From: a bacterium
GTDB taxonomy: Bacteria > Patescibacteria > Dojkabacteria > JAKAPS01 > JAJZLI01
Reading direction: 5' to 3'
Length of the DNA: 64,000 nucleotides
NCBI GenBank assembly: GCA_021809565.1
Contig: JAJZKG010000003.1
Coordinates: 17,617 to 81,616, forward strand
Below are positions 52,964 to 61,872 of this stretch, one piece after another (position 1 is the first letter of the stretch; each line of letters opens with the position of its first letter). Below the pieces are notes generated by a model, which was not told the origin of the DNA, made no database searches, and saw nothing but the letters and a program-made list of their open reading frames with translations. The position numbers and the translations under genes were made by a program.

Positions 52964-53842
52964 ATGGAGGTTTTAGAAACAGAATACTGTCAACTCAACC
53001 CTGAAGAGATTATTGTAGACCCTATGGTTGCATATTTAGAGGAGGTATATACTATACCTCTACTTAAAAGAGATGACGAAATAAGACTAGGAAAAAGGAT
53101 GGAAGAAGGAGACATTACAGCTGAAGAGGAATTAACTTTAGCTAATTTGAGACTGGTTATATACTATGCAAAAAAAATATATAGACAAGGGGGCCCAGAT
53201 TTACTTGATTTAATTCAAGAAGGTAATTTGGGTCTTATAAAGGCTGTAAAAAAGTTTGATTATACAAAAGGTTATAAATTTTCAACTTATGCAACTTGGT
53301 GGATAAAGCATTTTCTTGAAAGAGCAGGACCACAATCTAGAACTGTTACTATTCCTCACAATGTTATAATCTACAACAAAAGAATAAGAGGATTAAGAAA
53401 CATTCTATCTCAAAACTTAGAAAGAGAACCTAACCCAGAAGAGATAGGAGAGGAAATGGGGAAATCTGTACATGAAGTTGAAGAAATTATCATGATGTCT
53501 AAAAGTCCACTTTCATTATCAACACCTATAAAAGGTAGTGATGAGTTAGAAGCTACAACTATAGCAGAATTTATTGTATCAAAAGATGATATACCTCCTG
53601 ATGAAATAGCTGCACAAGATTTTCTAAAAGAAGAAATCAACCTTTTATTATCAAAATTATCAGACAGGGAAAGAATAATAATAGAGCTAAGATTCGGATT
53701 TTATGACGGAAACATAAGGACATTAGAGGAAATTGGAAAGATGTTTAAATTAACTAAAGAAAGAATAAGACAAATTGAATCCAAAGTGTTAAGAGGATTA
53801 AGAACAAAAGAAGTTTTACAAATATTACATGATTATATCTGA
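52964..53842 (+). CDS. Divergent sigma-70 factor with altered -12 reading residues
   Basis: A 292-residue sigma with regions 1.2 to 4.2 but no region 1.1. Region 2 is close to the primary sigma ([28 protein letters not shown]) up to the helix that reads the -10 box, where it has WWIKHFLERAGPQSR: H116 and E119 take the places of E. coli Q437 and T440. In region 4.2 the helix reads [11 protein letters not shown], with Lys for R584. The rest is intact. It is probably an active sigma for a shifted promoter set rather than a pseudogene. Confidence 0.92.
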   Translation: MEVLETEYCQLNPEEIIVDPMVAYLEEVYTIPLLKRDDEIRLGKRMEEGDITAEEELTLANLRLVIYYAKKIYRQGGPDLLDLIQEGNLGLIKAVKKFDYTKGYKFSTYATWWIKHFLERAGPQSRTVTIPHNVIIYNKRIRGLRNILSQNLEREPNPEEIGEEMGKSVHEVEEIIMMSKSPLSLSTPIKGSDELEATTIAEFIVSKDDIPPDEIAAQDFLKEEINLLLSKLSDRERIIIELRFGFYDGNIRTLEEIGKMFKLTKERIRQIESKVLRGLRTKEVLQILHDYI

Positions 53843-53896
53843 AACATTGACTAATACTATAGGGTTTAATACAATTAAACAGTTTATTTAAATATT

Positions 53897-54796
53897 ATGG
53901 AAGCTTATATAGAAGAATCCAAAGATGAATTTGAGGGTTGTTTGTATGATGAACCTGAATTGGATTCTGTAAAAATTTACTTTAAAGAAATTAGTCAGTA
54001 TCCACTTTTAACCAGAGGTGATGAGGTAAGACTAGGTGAGAGAATAAAAAATGGGAATCCAGAAGAGGTTAGTATAGCGAAAAAAACTCTTTCTGAATCC
54101 AATTTGAGATTAGTTGTTTCCATTGCAAAAAAATATCATACAGATAACCTCGACATTCTCGACCTTATTCAAGAAGGAAATATGGGACTTATAACTGCTG
54201 TAGAAAAATTTGATTATACTCTTGGATTCAAGTTTTCAACTTATGCTACATGGTGGATTAAACAGGCTATAACGAGAGCTATAGCAGATAAAGACAGAAC
54301 AATAAGAATACCTGCACATGGTGTAGACAGAATTCATAGGGTCAACAAAGTTAAAAATGTTTTAACCATAGCCTTGGGTAGACCTCCACTGGAGGATGAA
54401 ATAGGTGAAGAGATGGGTATATTAGAAAGTAAAATCAGAGGACTTCATGCAATATCTAGACAACCAATCTCCTTATCTACTCCAATCGGAGATGATACTA
54501 ACCCTGATACATTATGTGATTTATTGGAAGATAAAAAAATAGAATCCCCTGATATTAGTGCTTTAAGATCAGTTTTAAAAGATGAGCTTTCTAAAATGTT
54601 ATCTACATTATCTAGAAGAGAAATGAGTATACTAACTATGAGATTAGGATTGAATGATGGTCATGAGAAAACACTACAGGAAGTAGGAAATGAACTTAAT
54701 CTATCTAGAGAGAGAGTTAGGAGGATTGAGTCAAATGCTTTAAGAAAATTAAAAACTCCTCAAGTAGAGGCATTACTGAAATCAATGGTTCAGTAA
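53897..54796 (+). CDS. Third sigma-70 factor
   Basis: A 299-residue sigma with a short acidic start, region 1.2 ([15 protein letters not shown]), 2.1-2.4 with Q123 and T126 in the standard places ([22 protein letters not shown]), a region 3, and region 4.2 [21 protein letters not shown], in which the usual Gln after R-I-R is Arg. It lacks region 1.1. It differs from both neighbours along its length, so the duplications are old. Its -10 box is not obvious. Confidence 0.92.
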   Translation: MEAYIEESKDEFEGCLYDEPELDSVKIYFKEISQYPLLTRGDEVRLGERIKNGNPEEVSIAKKTLSESNLRLVVSIAKKYHTDNLDILDLIQEGNMGLITAVEKFDYTLGFKFSTYATWWIKQAITRAIADKDRTIRIPAHGVDRIHRVNKVKNVLTIALGRPPLEDEIGEEMGILESKIRGLHAISRQPISLSTPIGDDTNPDTLCDLLEDKKIESPDISALRSVLKDELSKMLSTLSRREMSILTMRLGLNDGHEKTLQEVGNELNLSRERVRRIESNALRKLKTPQVEALLKSMVQ

Positions 54797-54901
54797 ACAA
54801 TGAACTTTATTTACAAATATATCCTTATACACTACTATAATAATAGACAAATACATATGAAATATGGTATATACAGATAGTTTAAAATATTATAGGACAA
54901 T

Positions 54902-55537
54902 ATGGGACAATTATCTTTGTTTTTAATACAATCTGGTGTCAACCAAAATGCGCTATATATATTACTCGCAATACCTGTAGTAGCTCTATTTATAGTATTT
55001 ATAAGACAAGTAATAGGATTTGAGACATTTAATTTATATATGACTGTATTGTCAATAATAGCCTTTTTTTCAACAGGGTTATTGTATGGGATATTCTTTG
55101 TTTTATATATACTGATTTTTGAAATTATATTAAAATATCTAATTAAAAATTTCACACTACACCACACAGCTAAGGAAGCCTTAACTATATCTTTTATATC
55201 ATTTGCAATAATAGCATCCCTGTATAGTGTACATGCAATATTTAATTATCATCATCAAATTTCAATATATGCGATATTAATACTAATGTTACTTGGTGAA
55301 TCTTTGGCCACAATGAAAATTAAAAAAGGAGAGAGACACGGTAATTATATATATCTGCAAACCATAATTATTGGACTTTTGATATATATAATAATTGGAT
55401 CTACTGACTTTAGAATTATAATTATAAAATACCCAGTTTTATCACTTATTGCAATAATATTTGATCTATATATTGGAAGAGTTACATCTCTAAGATTAAC
55501 AGAGTTTTTTAGATTTAGGAAATTAATAAAAGACTAA
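54902..55537 (+). CDS. 7TM protein of the type fused to inactive transglutaminase
   Basis: A 211-residue membrane protein with six to seven helices. The segment FIRQVIGFETFNLYMTVLSIIAFFSTGLLYGI matches the R-x-x-I-G-x-x-T-F core of the 7TM domain usually found behind an inactive transglutaminase domain. That soluble domain is absent here. In other bacteria the family is encoded with ATP-grasp ligase-like and retropepsin-like proteins, and the same holds here: the next gene starts 1 nt after its stop. It may anchor or transport the product of the ligase system. Confidence 0.72.
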   Translation: MGQLSLFLIQSGVNQNALYILLAIPVVALFIVFIRQVIGFETFNLYMTVLSIIAFFSTGLLYGIFFVLYILIFEIILKYLIKNFTLHHTAKEALTISFISFAIIASLYSVHAIFNYHHQISIYAILILMLLGESLATMKIKKGERHGNYIYLQTIIIGLLIYIIIGSTDFRIIIIKYPVLSLIAIIFDLYIGRVTSLRLTEFFRFRKLIKD

Positions 55538-55538
55538 C

Positions 55539-56921
55539 ATGATAGGAATATCAAAAGAAAAATCAAAAGGACTTCTAGGTATGAATGCTAGGAACTTGCT
55601 CTTTATAGATAAAAAAGCCACAGTTATATCTAATTCAAAAATAAGATCAAAAAAAAGACTTAAAGATTTTAATATTCCTGTATCAAAAACTATCGCAACA
55701 ATTAAAAATTTAGAAGAATTTGAAAATTTTGATTTTTCTAGCCTACCTCTTAGTTTTGTACTAAAACCTAATAGAGGGTTAGGAGGAGAAGGTATAGTTA
55801 TTGTATATGGTAAAAAGAAAAAAAAGTATGATGAAGAAGATTCTTGGATTATGCCTAATAAAGAGGTTATAACATTAACAAAATTGAAAAGCCATATTCT
55901 AGATATTCTAAATGGTAATTTCTCTATAAACCCTGGAAATGATATTGCTCTTTTTGAAGAAAGAATAAAGGTTATCCCATTGTTCTCAAAATTTACAAGA
56001 CAAGGATTACCTGATATCAGAATTATAGTGTATAGAAATATTCCAATAATGGCTGAATGCAGAATACCCACAATAGAATCAAAAGGTAAGGCTAATCTAC
56101 ATTCTGGAGGGGTTGGAGTTGGAATAGACATTGCCAATGGAATAACTACCAATGCTATATTGAAAGATTCTTCAATAGAGGTTCACCCAGATACGGGTGA
56201 AAGACTTAGTGGTATAAAAATACCTTACTGGAATAAAATATTAGAAATGTCTATACTTTCATCTCTAGCTATTGATGCTAAATTCCTTGGAGTTGATATT
56301 GCCATAGATAAAAATAATGGACCATTGATATTAGAAGTAAATGCAAGACCTGGATTAGCTATTCAAATTGCAAATAATGACGGGTTAAAAGAAAGACTTT
56401 TATCAGTATCAAAAATTAAAACAAAAAACCCTCAATCTTCAATAAGGATTGCTAAAGAAATATTTGGAGGGGAGATAGAAGAAGAGGTTTCAGAAATTAC
56501 AGGAAAGATAATAATAGGTAAAAAAGTAAAAGTACTAATAGGAAATATGAAAATTCCTGCAGAAGCAAAAATAGATAGCGGGGCATACCGATCTTCAATA
56601 TCTGAGGATATTGCAAAAAAAATAGGATACAATAAAGTGTTAGAAAAATTTAATAAAATAGAGATGCCCCTCAATTTAAATATTGGGAATATCAATATTA
56701 AAGAAGAAGAACTCAAAAAAAAATACCACATGAATTTAAAATCAGTTAGATCTGCGAATGGTTTTTCAATAAGACCAGTAATATCTACATCTTTGGAATT
56801 TTGTGACACAGAGATAGAGTTTGAGACTGAACTCACGATTGCTCAAAGATCATATATGAGGTATCCTATAATCATAGGAAGAAAAGATCTTTCAAATTTT
56901 TTATTAGATGTAACAAAATGA
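55539..56921 (+). CDS. ATP-grasp ligase-like domain fused to retropepsin-like (RimB/zinc protease-like) domain
   Basis: A 460-residue two-domain protein. Residues 1-295 are an ATP-grasp of the alpha-L-glutamate ligase-like (sugar-transfer associated) type: K76 in VLKPNRGLGGEG, DIRIIVYRNIPIMAECR, GVGVGIDI and the metal-binding E267/N269 in EVNARPGL. Residues 322-460 are a retropepsin-like domain of the RimB type: catalytic D346 in AKIDSGAYRSSI, RSANGFSIRPVI and YPIIIGRKDL. These two parts are normally separate genes. A ligase and a peptidase in one chain suggest controlled addition and removal of amino acids on a protein or peptide. Confidence 0.88.
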   Translation: MIGISKEKSKGLLGMNARNLLFIDKKATVISNSKIRSKKRLKDFNIPVSKTIATIKNLEEFENFDFSSLPLSFVLKPNRGLGGEGIVIVYGKKKKKYDEEDSWIMPNKEVITLTKLKSHILDILNGNFSINPGNDIALFEERIKVIPLFSKFTRQGLPDIRIIVYRNIPIMAECRIPTIESKGKANLHSGGVGVGIDIANGITTNAILKDSSIEVHPDTGERLSGIKIPYWNKILEMSILSSLAIDAKFLGVDIAIDKNNGPLILEVNARPGLAIQIANNDGLKERLLSVSKIKTKNPQSSIRIAKEIFGGEIEEEVSEITGKIIIGKKVKVLIGNMKIPAEAKIDSGAYRSSISEDIAKKIGYNKVLEKFNKIEMPLNLNIGNINIKEEELKKKYHMNLKSVRSANGFSIRPVISTSLEFCDTEIEFETELTIAQRSYMRYPIIIGRKDLSNFLLDVTK

Positions 56922-57751
56922 AAATAGGTATTTTAACCTCTAACTCAAACCTTTCCAATGAAGAAAATTCACTTTTTATCGAAGCTGGAAAACAAATGGG
57001 CCATGAAGTAGTTATTATTGATATAAAAAAAACATATCTTGTAGGTACTGAATTTTTATATAAAGATAATCCATTGAAAGCTTTTGATTACATCATATAT
57101 AGATTCATGAATGATGTGAAAAAAGCTATTACGATATCTAAATATTTAAATGACAATAAAGTAAGATATTTTGATAATAATATGCTTTATACAAAATATG
57201 CTATTAATAAGCTATATGACAGTTATGTTATTCAAAAATCTGGACTATCTCATCCTAAAACTTACGAATATAGTGATGATATTAAAATAGAGTATCCCAT
57301 TATAGTAAAAAGAACAAATTCTGCCAAAGGAGTAGGAGTTTTTATGATTAAAAATAGAGATGATCTCAAAAAACTGTTATTTTCTGACTTAAGTCACCAT
57401 TATATAATACAAGAATATATCCCATACACTAAGGATTTAAGGGTTTTTATAATAGGAAATAAAGAATTTGCCATGGAAAGAATACCTAAAAAAGGTCAGT
57501 TTAAAGCTAATTATCATATGGGTGCAACAGTTAAAAGAATTGAACTTTCGAAAAAAATAATTGATCTAGCACATTCTGCAGCAGACACTCTAAATGCTAA
57601 AATTGCTGGAGTAGATATACTTTTAGAAAATGACCTAGCCTACATACTTGAAGTAAATAGGACACCTGGAATTTCAGGAATATCAAAAGCTGTAGATAAG
57701 AATATAGCAGAAGATATATTAGAATACTGCCTTGATGGAGAAAAAAAATAA
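56918..57751 (+). CDS. RimK-like ATP-grasp amino acid ligase
   Basis: A 277-residue ATP-grasp enzyme of the RimK/LysX group: K131 and the Gly-rich loop SAKGVGVF, IIQEYIPYTKDLRVFIIGNKEFAMERIP, FKANYHMGATVK and the metal-binding E245/N247 in EVNRTPGISG. RimK enzymes add glutamate or related residues to a protein or small molecule. It overlaps the fusion gene by 4 nt and the following membrane gene by 20 nt. The acceptor is unknown. Confidence 0.9.
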   Translation: MKIGILTSNSNLSNEENSLFIEAGKQMGHEVVIIDIKKTYLVGTEFLYKDNPLKAFDYIIYRFMNDVKKAITISKYLNDNKVRYFDNNMLYTKYAINKLYDSYVIQKSGLSHPKTYEYSDDIKIEYPIIVKRTNSAKGVGVFMIKNRDDLKKLLFSDLSHHYIIQEYIPYTKDLRVFIIGNKEFAMERIPKKGQFKANYHMGATVKRIELSKKIIDLAHSAADTLNAKIAGVDILLENDLAYILEVNRTPGISGISKAVDKNIAEDILEYCLDGEKK

Positions 57752-58100
57752 AAATAAAAAACGTACAAAAGAAATAGTATATGGACTATTGCTATTTATA
57801 ATAGCATTTCTTATAACAACTAGTTTTCTTATAACACCAAAGAATTCAAATGGAAATATTATCACTTTAAATGTATATATTGTTGTCACAGAAATATTTT
57901 TTATACTGTTCTTTTTTATAACCTTTTTTGTTTATCTAATAAAACCAAGTACTAAAAACTTAATTAAGAACTCAATAATCATTCCTCTCACAATATCTAT
58001 AATGATACTATTAAGGGTTTTTGGTGAATTAGATATACTCATGATATTTGTCATACCTATAACAGCAATAATACTTTATTTTTTAATAAGTATTATATAG
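57732..58100 (+). CDS. Small four-helix membrane protein of the ligase cluster
   Basis: A 122-residue protein with a Lys-rich start and four hydrophobic helices (about 15-34, 44-68, 77-94, 98-120). No motif is recognised. It overlaps the RimK-like gene by 20 nt and closes the cluster before metG, which has its own promoter. It may form a membrane complex with the 7TM protein (inference). Confidence 0.65.
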   Translation: MMEKKNKNKKRTKEIVYGLLLFIIAFLITTSFLITPKNSNGNIITLNVYIVVTEIFFILFFFITFFVYLIKPSTKNLIKNSIIIPLTISIMILLRVFGELDILMIFVIPITAIILYFLISII

Positions 58101-58122
58101 TAATATAACTCCACATATTTGA

Positions 58123-58128
58123 TATAAT
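58123..58128 (+). promoter_or_regulatory. Extended -10 of metG, leaderless
   Basis: TGATATAAT followed after 7 nt by the ATG at 58136, so metG is likely read from a leaderless mRNA. Confidence 0.65.
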
Positions 58129-58135
58129 ACTTTCT

Positions 58136-59782
58136 ATGAAGATAACTAATGCAACTAGAACAAAATTGAACATAGGTACAAAATATCTTGTGACAACTTC
58201 ATGGCCATATGTGAATGGAGCTCCTCACGTAGGACATATAGCAGGATGCTATTTACCTGCAGATATCTTTAATAGATATTTAAGACTTAAAGGTCAAGAT
58301 ACAATATTTGTATCTGGAGGAGATATGCACGGAGCCCCCGTACAAATACAGGCAGAGAGTGAAAATAAAGATCCATCAGAGTTTGCAAAAACATCCAACA
58401 AAATTTGGGATAAAACACTAAAATTATTTAAAATAGATTATGATTTGTGGACTAGTACAGAAACTAAAAACCACAAAGCTACAGTACAAGAAATATTCCT
58501 TGATTTGTATAAAAAAGGATATATAAAAAAGGGTTTAGAAAAACAACCGTTTTGTTTGAATGATAAAAGGTTCATACCTGATAGATATGTACTTGGTACA
58601 TGTCCTAACTGTGACAGGGAAAATGTAAGAGTTGGTGAAAGCTGTGAAAATTGTAATTCCTTTATAACATTTGGAGACATAAAAGACCCAAGATGTAAGA
58701 TATGCGGAGAAACTCCTAAACTTAAAGAAACTGAGAACTTTTTCTTTAAACTTGATAATTTTGAAGAGAAAATAAAAAAATATGTAAAGGGAAATCACCA
58801 ATTTAGAAAAAACACCATAGATTTTTCTCTAGAATACATGAAAGATGGGTTACTTGATAGGTCCATAACAAGAGATCTAAATTATGGTATACCTGTACCT
58901 TTAAAGGGATATGAAAATAAGGTTATATATGTATGGTTTGAAGCAGTGATAGGATATTTATCTGCTACAAAAGAATATAAAAAAGATTCTTGGAAAGATT
59001 ATTTTTCTAAAAAATCAAGATCTGGATCCAGATCCATATATTTCATGGCTAAAGACAATATAGTATTCCATACTATTATATGGCCTGCAATCCTTATGGG
59101 ATATAATGAAGAATTGTTATTACCAACTAATATAGTAGCTAATGAATATGTTCTTTTAGAAGGAGAAAAAATGTCAAAAAGTAACAACCATATCTTACCA
59201 GCAGAATACTTAGTTTCTAAATATGGTTCAGATCAAAGCAGATTCTACCTAACATTAAATATGCCGGAAAATAAAGATTTGAATTTTACATGGAAGGAAT
59301 TTATAACATCAGTAAACTCCGATCTTTCTTCAAATATAGGTAATTATATTAATAGAACAATTACTTTCTTGTATAAAAATTTTCATGGAGGAACTATTGA
59401 ATCGCATAAAATAGAGGATGAGCAATATATAGAAGAGACAATTGATAAAGTGTCTTTAAATATAGAATCCTTCCAATTCCAGAGTGCAGTACGTAATATC
59501 TTAGAATTTTCTGATCATGCAAATAAATTATTTGATGATCTTAAAATATGGAAAAGTAATTCTAAAGAAGATATATATATACTCATGCAATATGTATATG
59601 CACTAAATATTATGCTTTACCCTATTATACCTGACGGTGCAGAAAAATTATCAAAAATATTAAATATTAAAATCTCTGAATTTAAGTATAAAAGATACTC
59701 AGGGAAAATAAATAAACCATATATAATTTTTCCGAAAATAGATACCTCAAATATTACTTTAGAAGAAGACAAATTATCGTAA
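58136..59782 (+). CDS. metG: Methionyl-tRNA synthetase
   Basis: A 548-residue class I enzyme that charges tRNA-Met. It has the HIGH-like PHVGHIAGCYLPAD, a zinc region with C-x2-C knuckles (CPNCDR, CENCN, CKICG), VWFEAVIGY, KDNIVFHTIIWPAILMG, the KMSKS motif GEKMSKSNN and an anticodon-binding helical domain. The C-terminal tRNA-binding domain of longer forms is absent. Between YFSKK and IYFMAKDN a short Arg/Ser/Gly insert (SRSGSRS) is encoded by a 16-bp perfect palindrome. It starts from a leaderless promoter. Confidence 0.95.
   Translation: MKITNATRTKLNIGTKYLVTTSWPYVNGAPHVGHIAGCYLPADIFNRYLRLKGQDTIFVSGGDMHGAPVQIQAESENKDPSEFAKTSNKIWDKTLKLFKIDYDLWTSTETKNHKATVQEIFLDLYKKGYIKKGLEKQPFCLNDKRFIPDRYVLGTCPNCDRENVRVGESCENCNSFITFGDIKDPRCKICGETPKLKETENFFFKLDNFEEKIKKYVKGNHQFRKNTIDFSLEYMKDGLLDRSITRDLNYGIPVPLKGYENKVIYVWFEAVIGYLSATKEYKKDSWKDYFSKKSRSGSRSIYFMAKDNIVFHTIIWPAILMGYNEELLLPTNIVANEYVLLEGEKMSKSNNHILPAEYLVSKYGSDQSRFYLTLNMPENKDLNFTWKEFITSVNSDLSSNIGNYINRTITFLYKNFHGGTIESHKIEDEQYIEETIDKVSLNIESFQFQSAVRNILEFSDHANKLFDDLKIWKSNSKEDIYILMQYVYALNIMLYPIIPDGAEKLSKILNIKISEFKYKRYSGKINKPYIIFPKIDTSNITLEEDKLS
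59019..59034. repeat. 16-bp perfect palindrome inside metG
   Basis: GATCTGGATCCAGATC reads the same on both strands. It shares the 12-mer GATCTGGATCCA with the insert in the cysteine desulfurase gene (15183 onward) and encodes the short Ser/Gly insert of the synthetase. Confidence 0.8.
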
Positions 59783-59795
59783 TAATCTATATATA

Positions 59796-60539
59796 ATGAT
59801 TGATACACACGCACATATAACAAAAGAATTTTTCAAAAATCCTCGTAATATAATAAAAAAATCAAAAGATGCTGGAGTATTAAAGATTATAGTCCCTGCG
59901 ACTACTATAATCGATAGCAAAACTAATCCACTGGAGACTATAGATAATGTTTACTATGCTGTTGGAATACATCCTACTGAAGCAGACAAAACTATAAATA
60001 AGGATTTGATAGAATCAATAATAAAAAAAGAAACCATAGCAATTGGAGAATGTGGGTTAGATTACTACAGATCTCCATATGATATGAACTTACAAAAAGA
60101 GGTATTCAAGATGCAGATAGAGATAGCTTTAGATCATCATCTTCCGTTAATAGTTCATACAAGGGAAGCATTAGAGGATACTTACAATATATTATCAAAG
60201 TATTATAAGGGTGGTAAAAATAATGGGGTTATACATTCTGCTGCAGGAGATCGTTCAATATTAAAGAAAATAATCGACTTGGGATTTTATGTTTCATTTA
60301 ATGGTATATCTACATTTAAAAATGCTCAACTTTTAAAAGATTTGATATATAATATAGATATAAAAAATATATTAGTAGAGACTGACTCCCCCTTTCTTAC
60401 GCCAGAACCTAAAAGAGGAGAATATCCTAATACAAGTTTAAATCTAATATATATAATCAACAATATTAATAATTTAAAGGGAATTAGTAATACTGAAGAT
60501 ATCACTACGAGTAACGCACAAGAATTATTTAGAATATAA
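59796..60539 (+). CDS. tatD: TatD family metal-dependent deoxyribonuclease
   Basis: A 247-residue TIM-barrel nuclease with the metal-binding MIDTHAHI, the Glu in GECGLDYYR, VHTREA, IHSAAGD in place of the usual H-C-F-S-G, and LVETDSPFLTPEP. TatD enzymes trim DNA and process 3-prime ends. It starts 13 nt after metG, a common pairing in bacteria. Confidence 0.92.
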   Translation: MIDTHAHITKEFFKNPRNIIKKSKDAGVLKIIVPATTIIDSKTNPLETIDNVYYAVGIHPTEADKTINKDLIESIIKKETIAIGECGLDYYRSPYDMNLQKEVFKMQIEIALDHHLPLIVHTREALEDTYNILSKYYKGGKNNGVIHSAAGDRSILKKIIDLGFYVSFNGISTFKNAQLLKDLIYNIDIKNILVETDSPFLTPEPKRGEYPNTSLNLIYIINNINNLKGISNTEDITTSNAQELFRI

Positions 60540-60544
60540 AATTT

Positions 60545-61474
60545 ATGAAAAATGTATCTGAACTTTTAAAGAACACAAGAAAACAACTGGGATTTTCACA
60601 AGATAAAGTATCTTTGGAGACAAAAATAAAAAAACCTTTAATACAGGCACTGGAAGAGGGAGATTTCAGTAAATTTCCTTCAATATCCACAACTAAAGGT
60701 TTTATTAAAATATATGCAAAATATTTGGGGCTAGATCCTAATAAAGTAGGACTCCTTTATAAAAGAGAATCAAAAGAAGTCGAATCACATATGATGGTAA
60801 AAAAACAAAAAAAAGTAAAAATACCATTTATGTTTAATGGGAGAATTGCTTTTACAATATTTTTTATTTTATTAATGGTAATAATAATAGGAATATATGC
60901 TATACATGAATATATTGTTTTTAAAACACCTCCAACATTAAATATAACAAAACCAAAAATATCTTCCCTTTCAGTATACAAACCTAATATTCAGATAATA
61001 GGGAAAACTAATGCTGGAAATAATGTTTTTATTGGTGGGTATAAAGTAACTAATATTAACCCTAATGGCTCATTTAATATAACAGTAGGCTTACAAAATG
61101 GTTTGAATAAAATCGATATATCAGCTGTAAATCCATTAGGAATAAAGAATTCTCATGTGTTTGATGTGAGATATATAAACTTAAAACTTCTAAAAATAGA
61201 AAACGCTTCTACTTTTGCTGTAACGATCTTAGATAAAAATTCTTCAACTTTTATAAATGCAACTGTGGGAAAAACTATACTTTTTAATCATATATTAAAG
61301 ACTGGAGAAAAGGTTACTTTAAAAAGTGATTCAATTATTACTCTAAATATTGGAAATATACAAAATATTAGTATTACATATAACCAAAAACCACTGCCAT
61401 TGAGCGGATATGGTTTTGTAATATTAATTTTAAAGTATCAGAATGGGAAGGTAACCATTTCAAAAGTAAGCTAA
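60545..61474 (+). CDS. RodZ-like membrane protein with helix-turn-helix
   Basis: A 309-residue protein. Residues 1-65 are an HTH_25 domain (LKNTRKQLGFSQDKVSLETKIKKP then LEEGDFSKFP), followed by a basic linker, a membrane helix (about 100-122) and an outer domain with beta-rich repeats (roughly 135-309). RodZ proteins link the MreB cytoskeleton to cell-wall synthesis. The outer part differs from the usual DUF4115 but has a similar position. It starts 5 nt after tatD. Confidence 0.85.
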   Translation: MKNVSELLKNTRKQLGFSQDKVSLETKIKKPLIQALEEGDFSKFPSISTTKGFIKIYAKYLGLDPNKVGLLYKRESKEVESHMMVKKQKKVKIPFMFNGRIAFTIFFILLMVIIIGIYAIHEYIVFKTPPTLNITKPKISSLSVYKPNIQIIGKTNAGNNVFIGGYKVTNINPNGSFNITVGLQNGLNKIDISAVNPLGIKNSHVFDVRYINLKLLKIENASTFAVTILDKNSSTFINATVGKTILFNHILKTGEKVTLKSDSIITLNIGNIQNISITYNQKPLPLSGYGFVILILKYQNGKVTISKVS

Positions 61475-61492
61475 AAATGCTAATATACTAAT

Positions 61493-61780
61493 ATGTTAAT
61501 AATTCTTGAAGTGTTATCAATTATAGTTCTTATATTCCTATTAGCTTTTCTTATTGAACTTATTATTGTATTTTACAATATATGGAAAAATATTAAGACA
61601 GGCAGGAAAATAATAGATAATATTGGTGATATTACAAATAATATAAAAAAAGAACAATATTTCATAGAAGATACTTTCTTTGATAAGGGTATTTATTTAA
61701 AAGCAATTAAAAGTGCACTATTTAAAACCTCAGATATTGTCAAAATATACAAATTATTTAAAAATAAAAATAGAAAATAG
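61493..61780 (+). CDS. Small single-helix membrane protein
   Basis: A 95-residue protein with one N-terminal membrane helix (about 3-30) and a charged helical tail (FYNIWKNIKTGRKIIDNIGD and onward, ending KNKNRK). No family is recognised. It lies between the RodZ-like and FtsA/PilM-like genes, so a role in the cell envelope or pilus assembly is possible. Confidence 0.6.
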   Translation: MLIILEVLSIIVLIFLLAFLIELIIVFYNIWKNIKTGRKIIDNIGDITNNIKKEQYFIEDTFFDKGIYLKAIKSALFKTSDIVKIYKLFKNKNRK

Positions 61781-61872
61781 AATATTATTATTCTAAACAT
61801 TAGTAATAAATCAATTTATACAGATATCCTTTTTTTGAAATATTAAATATGCTATTGTGTAATGTATAAAGT

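Noticed and set aside
55523..56152. 209-codon open frame on the minus strand
   Set aside because: Antisense shadow of the ATP-grasp/retropepsin gene, with no motif or start signal.
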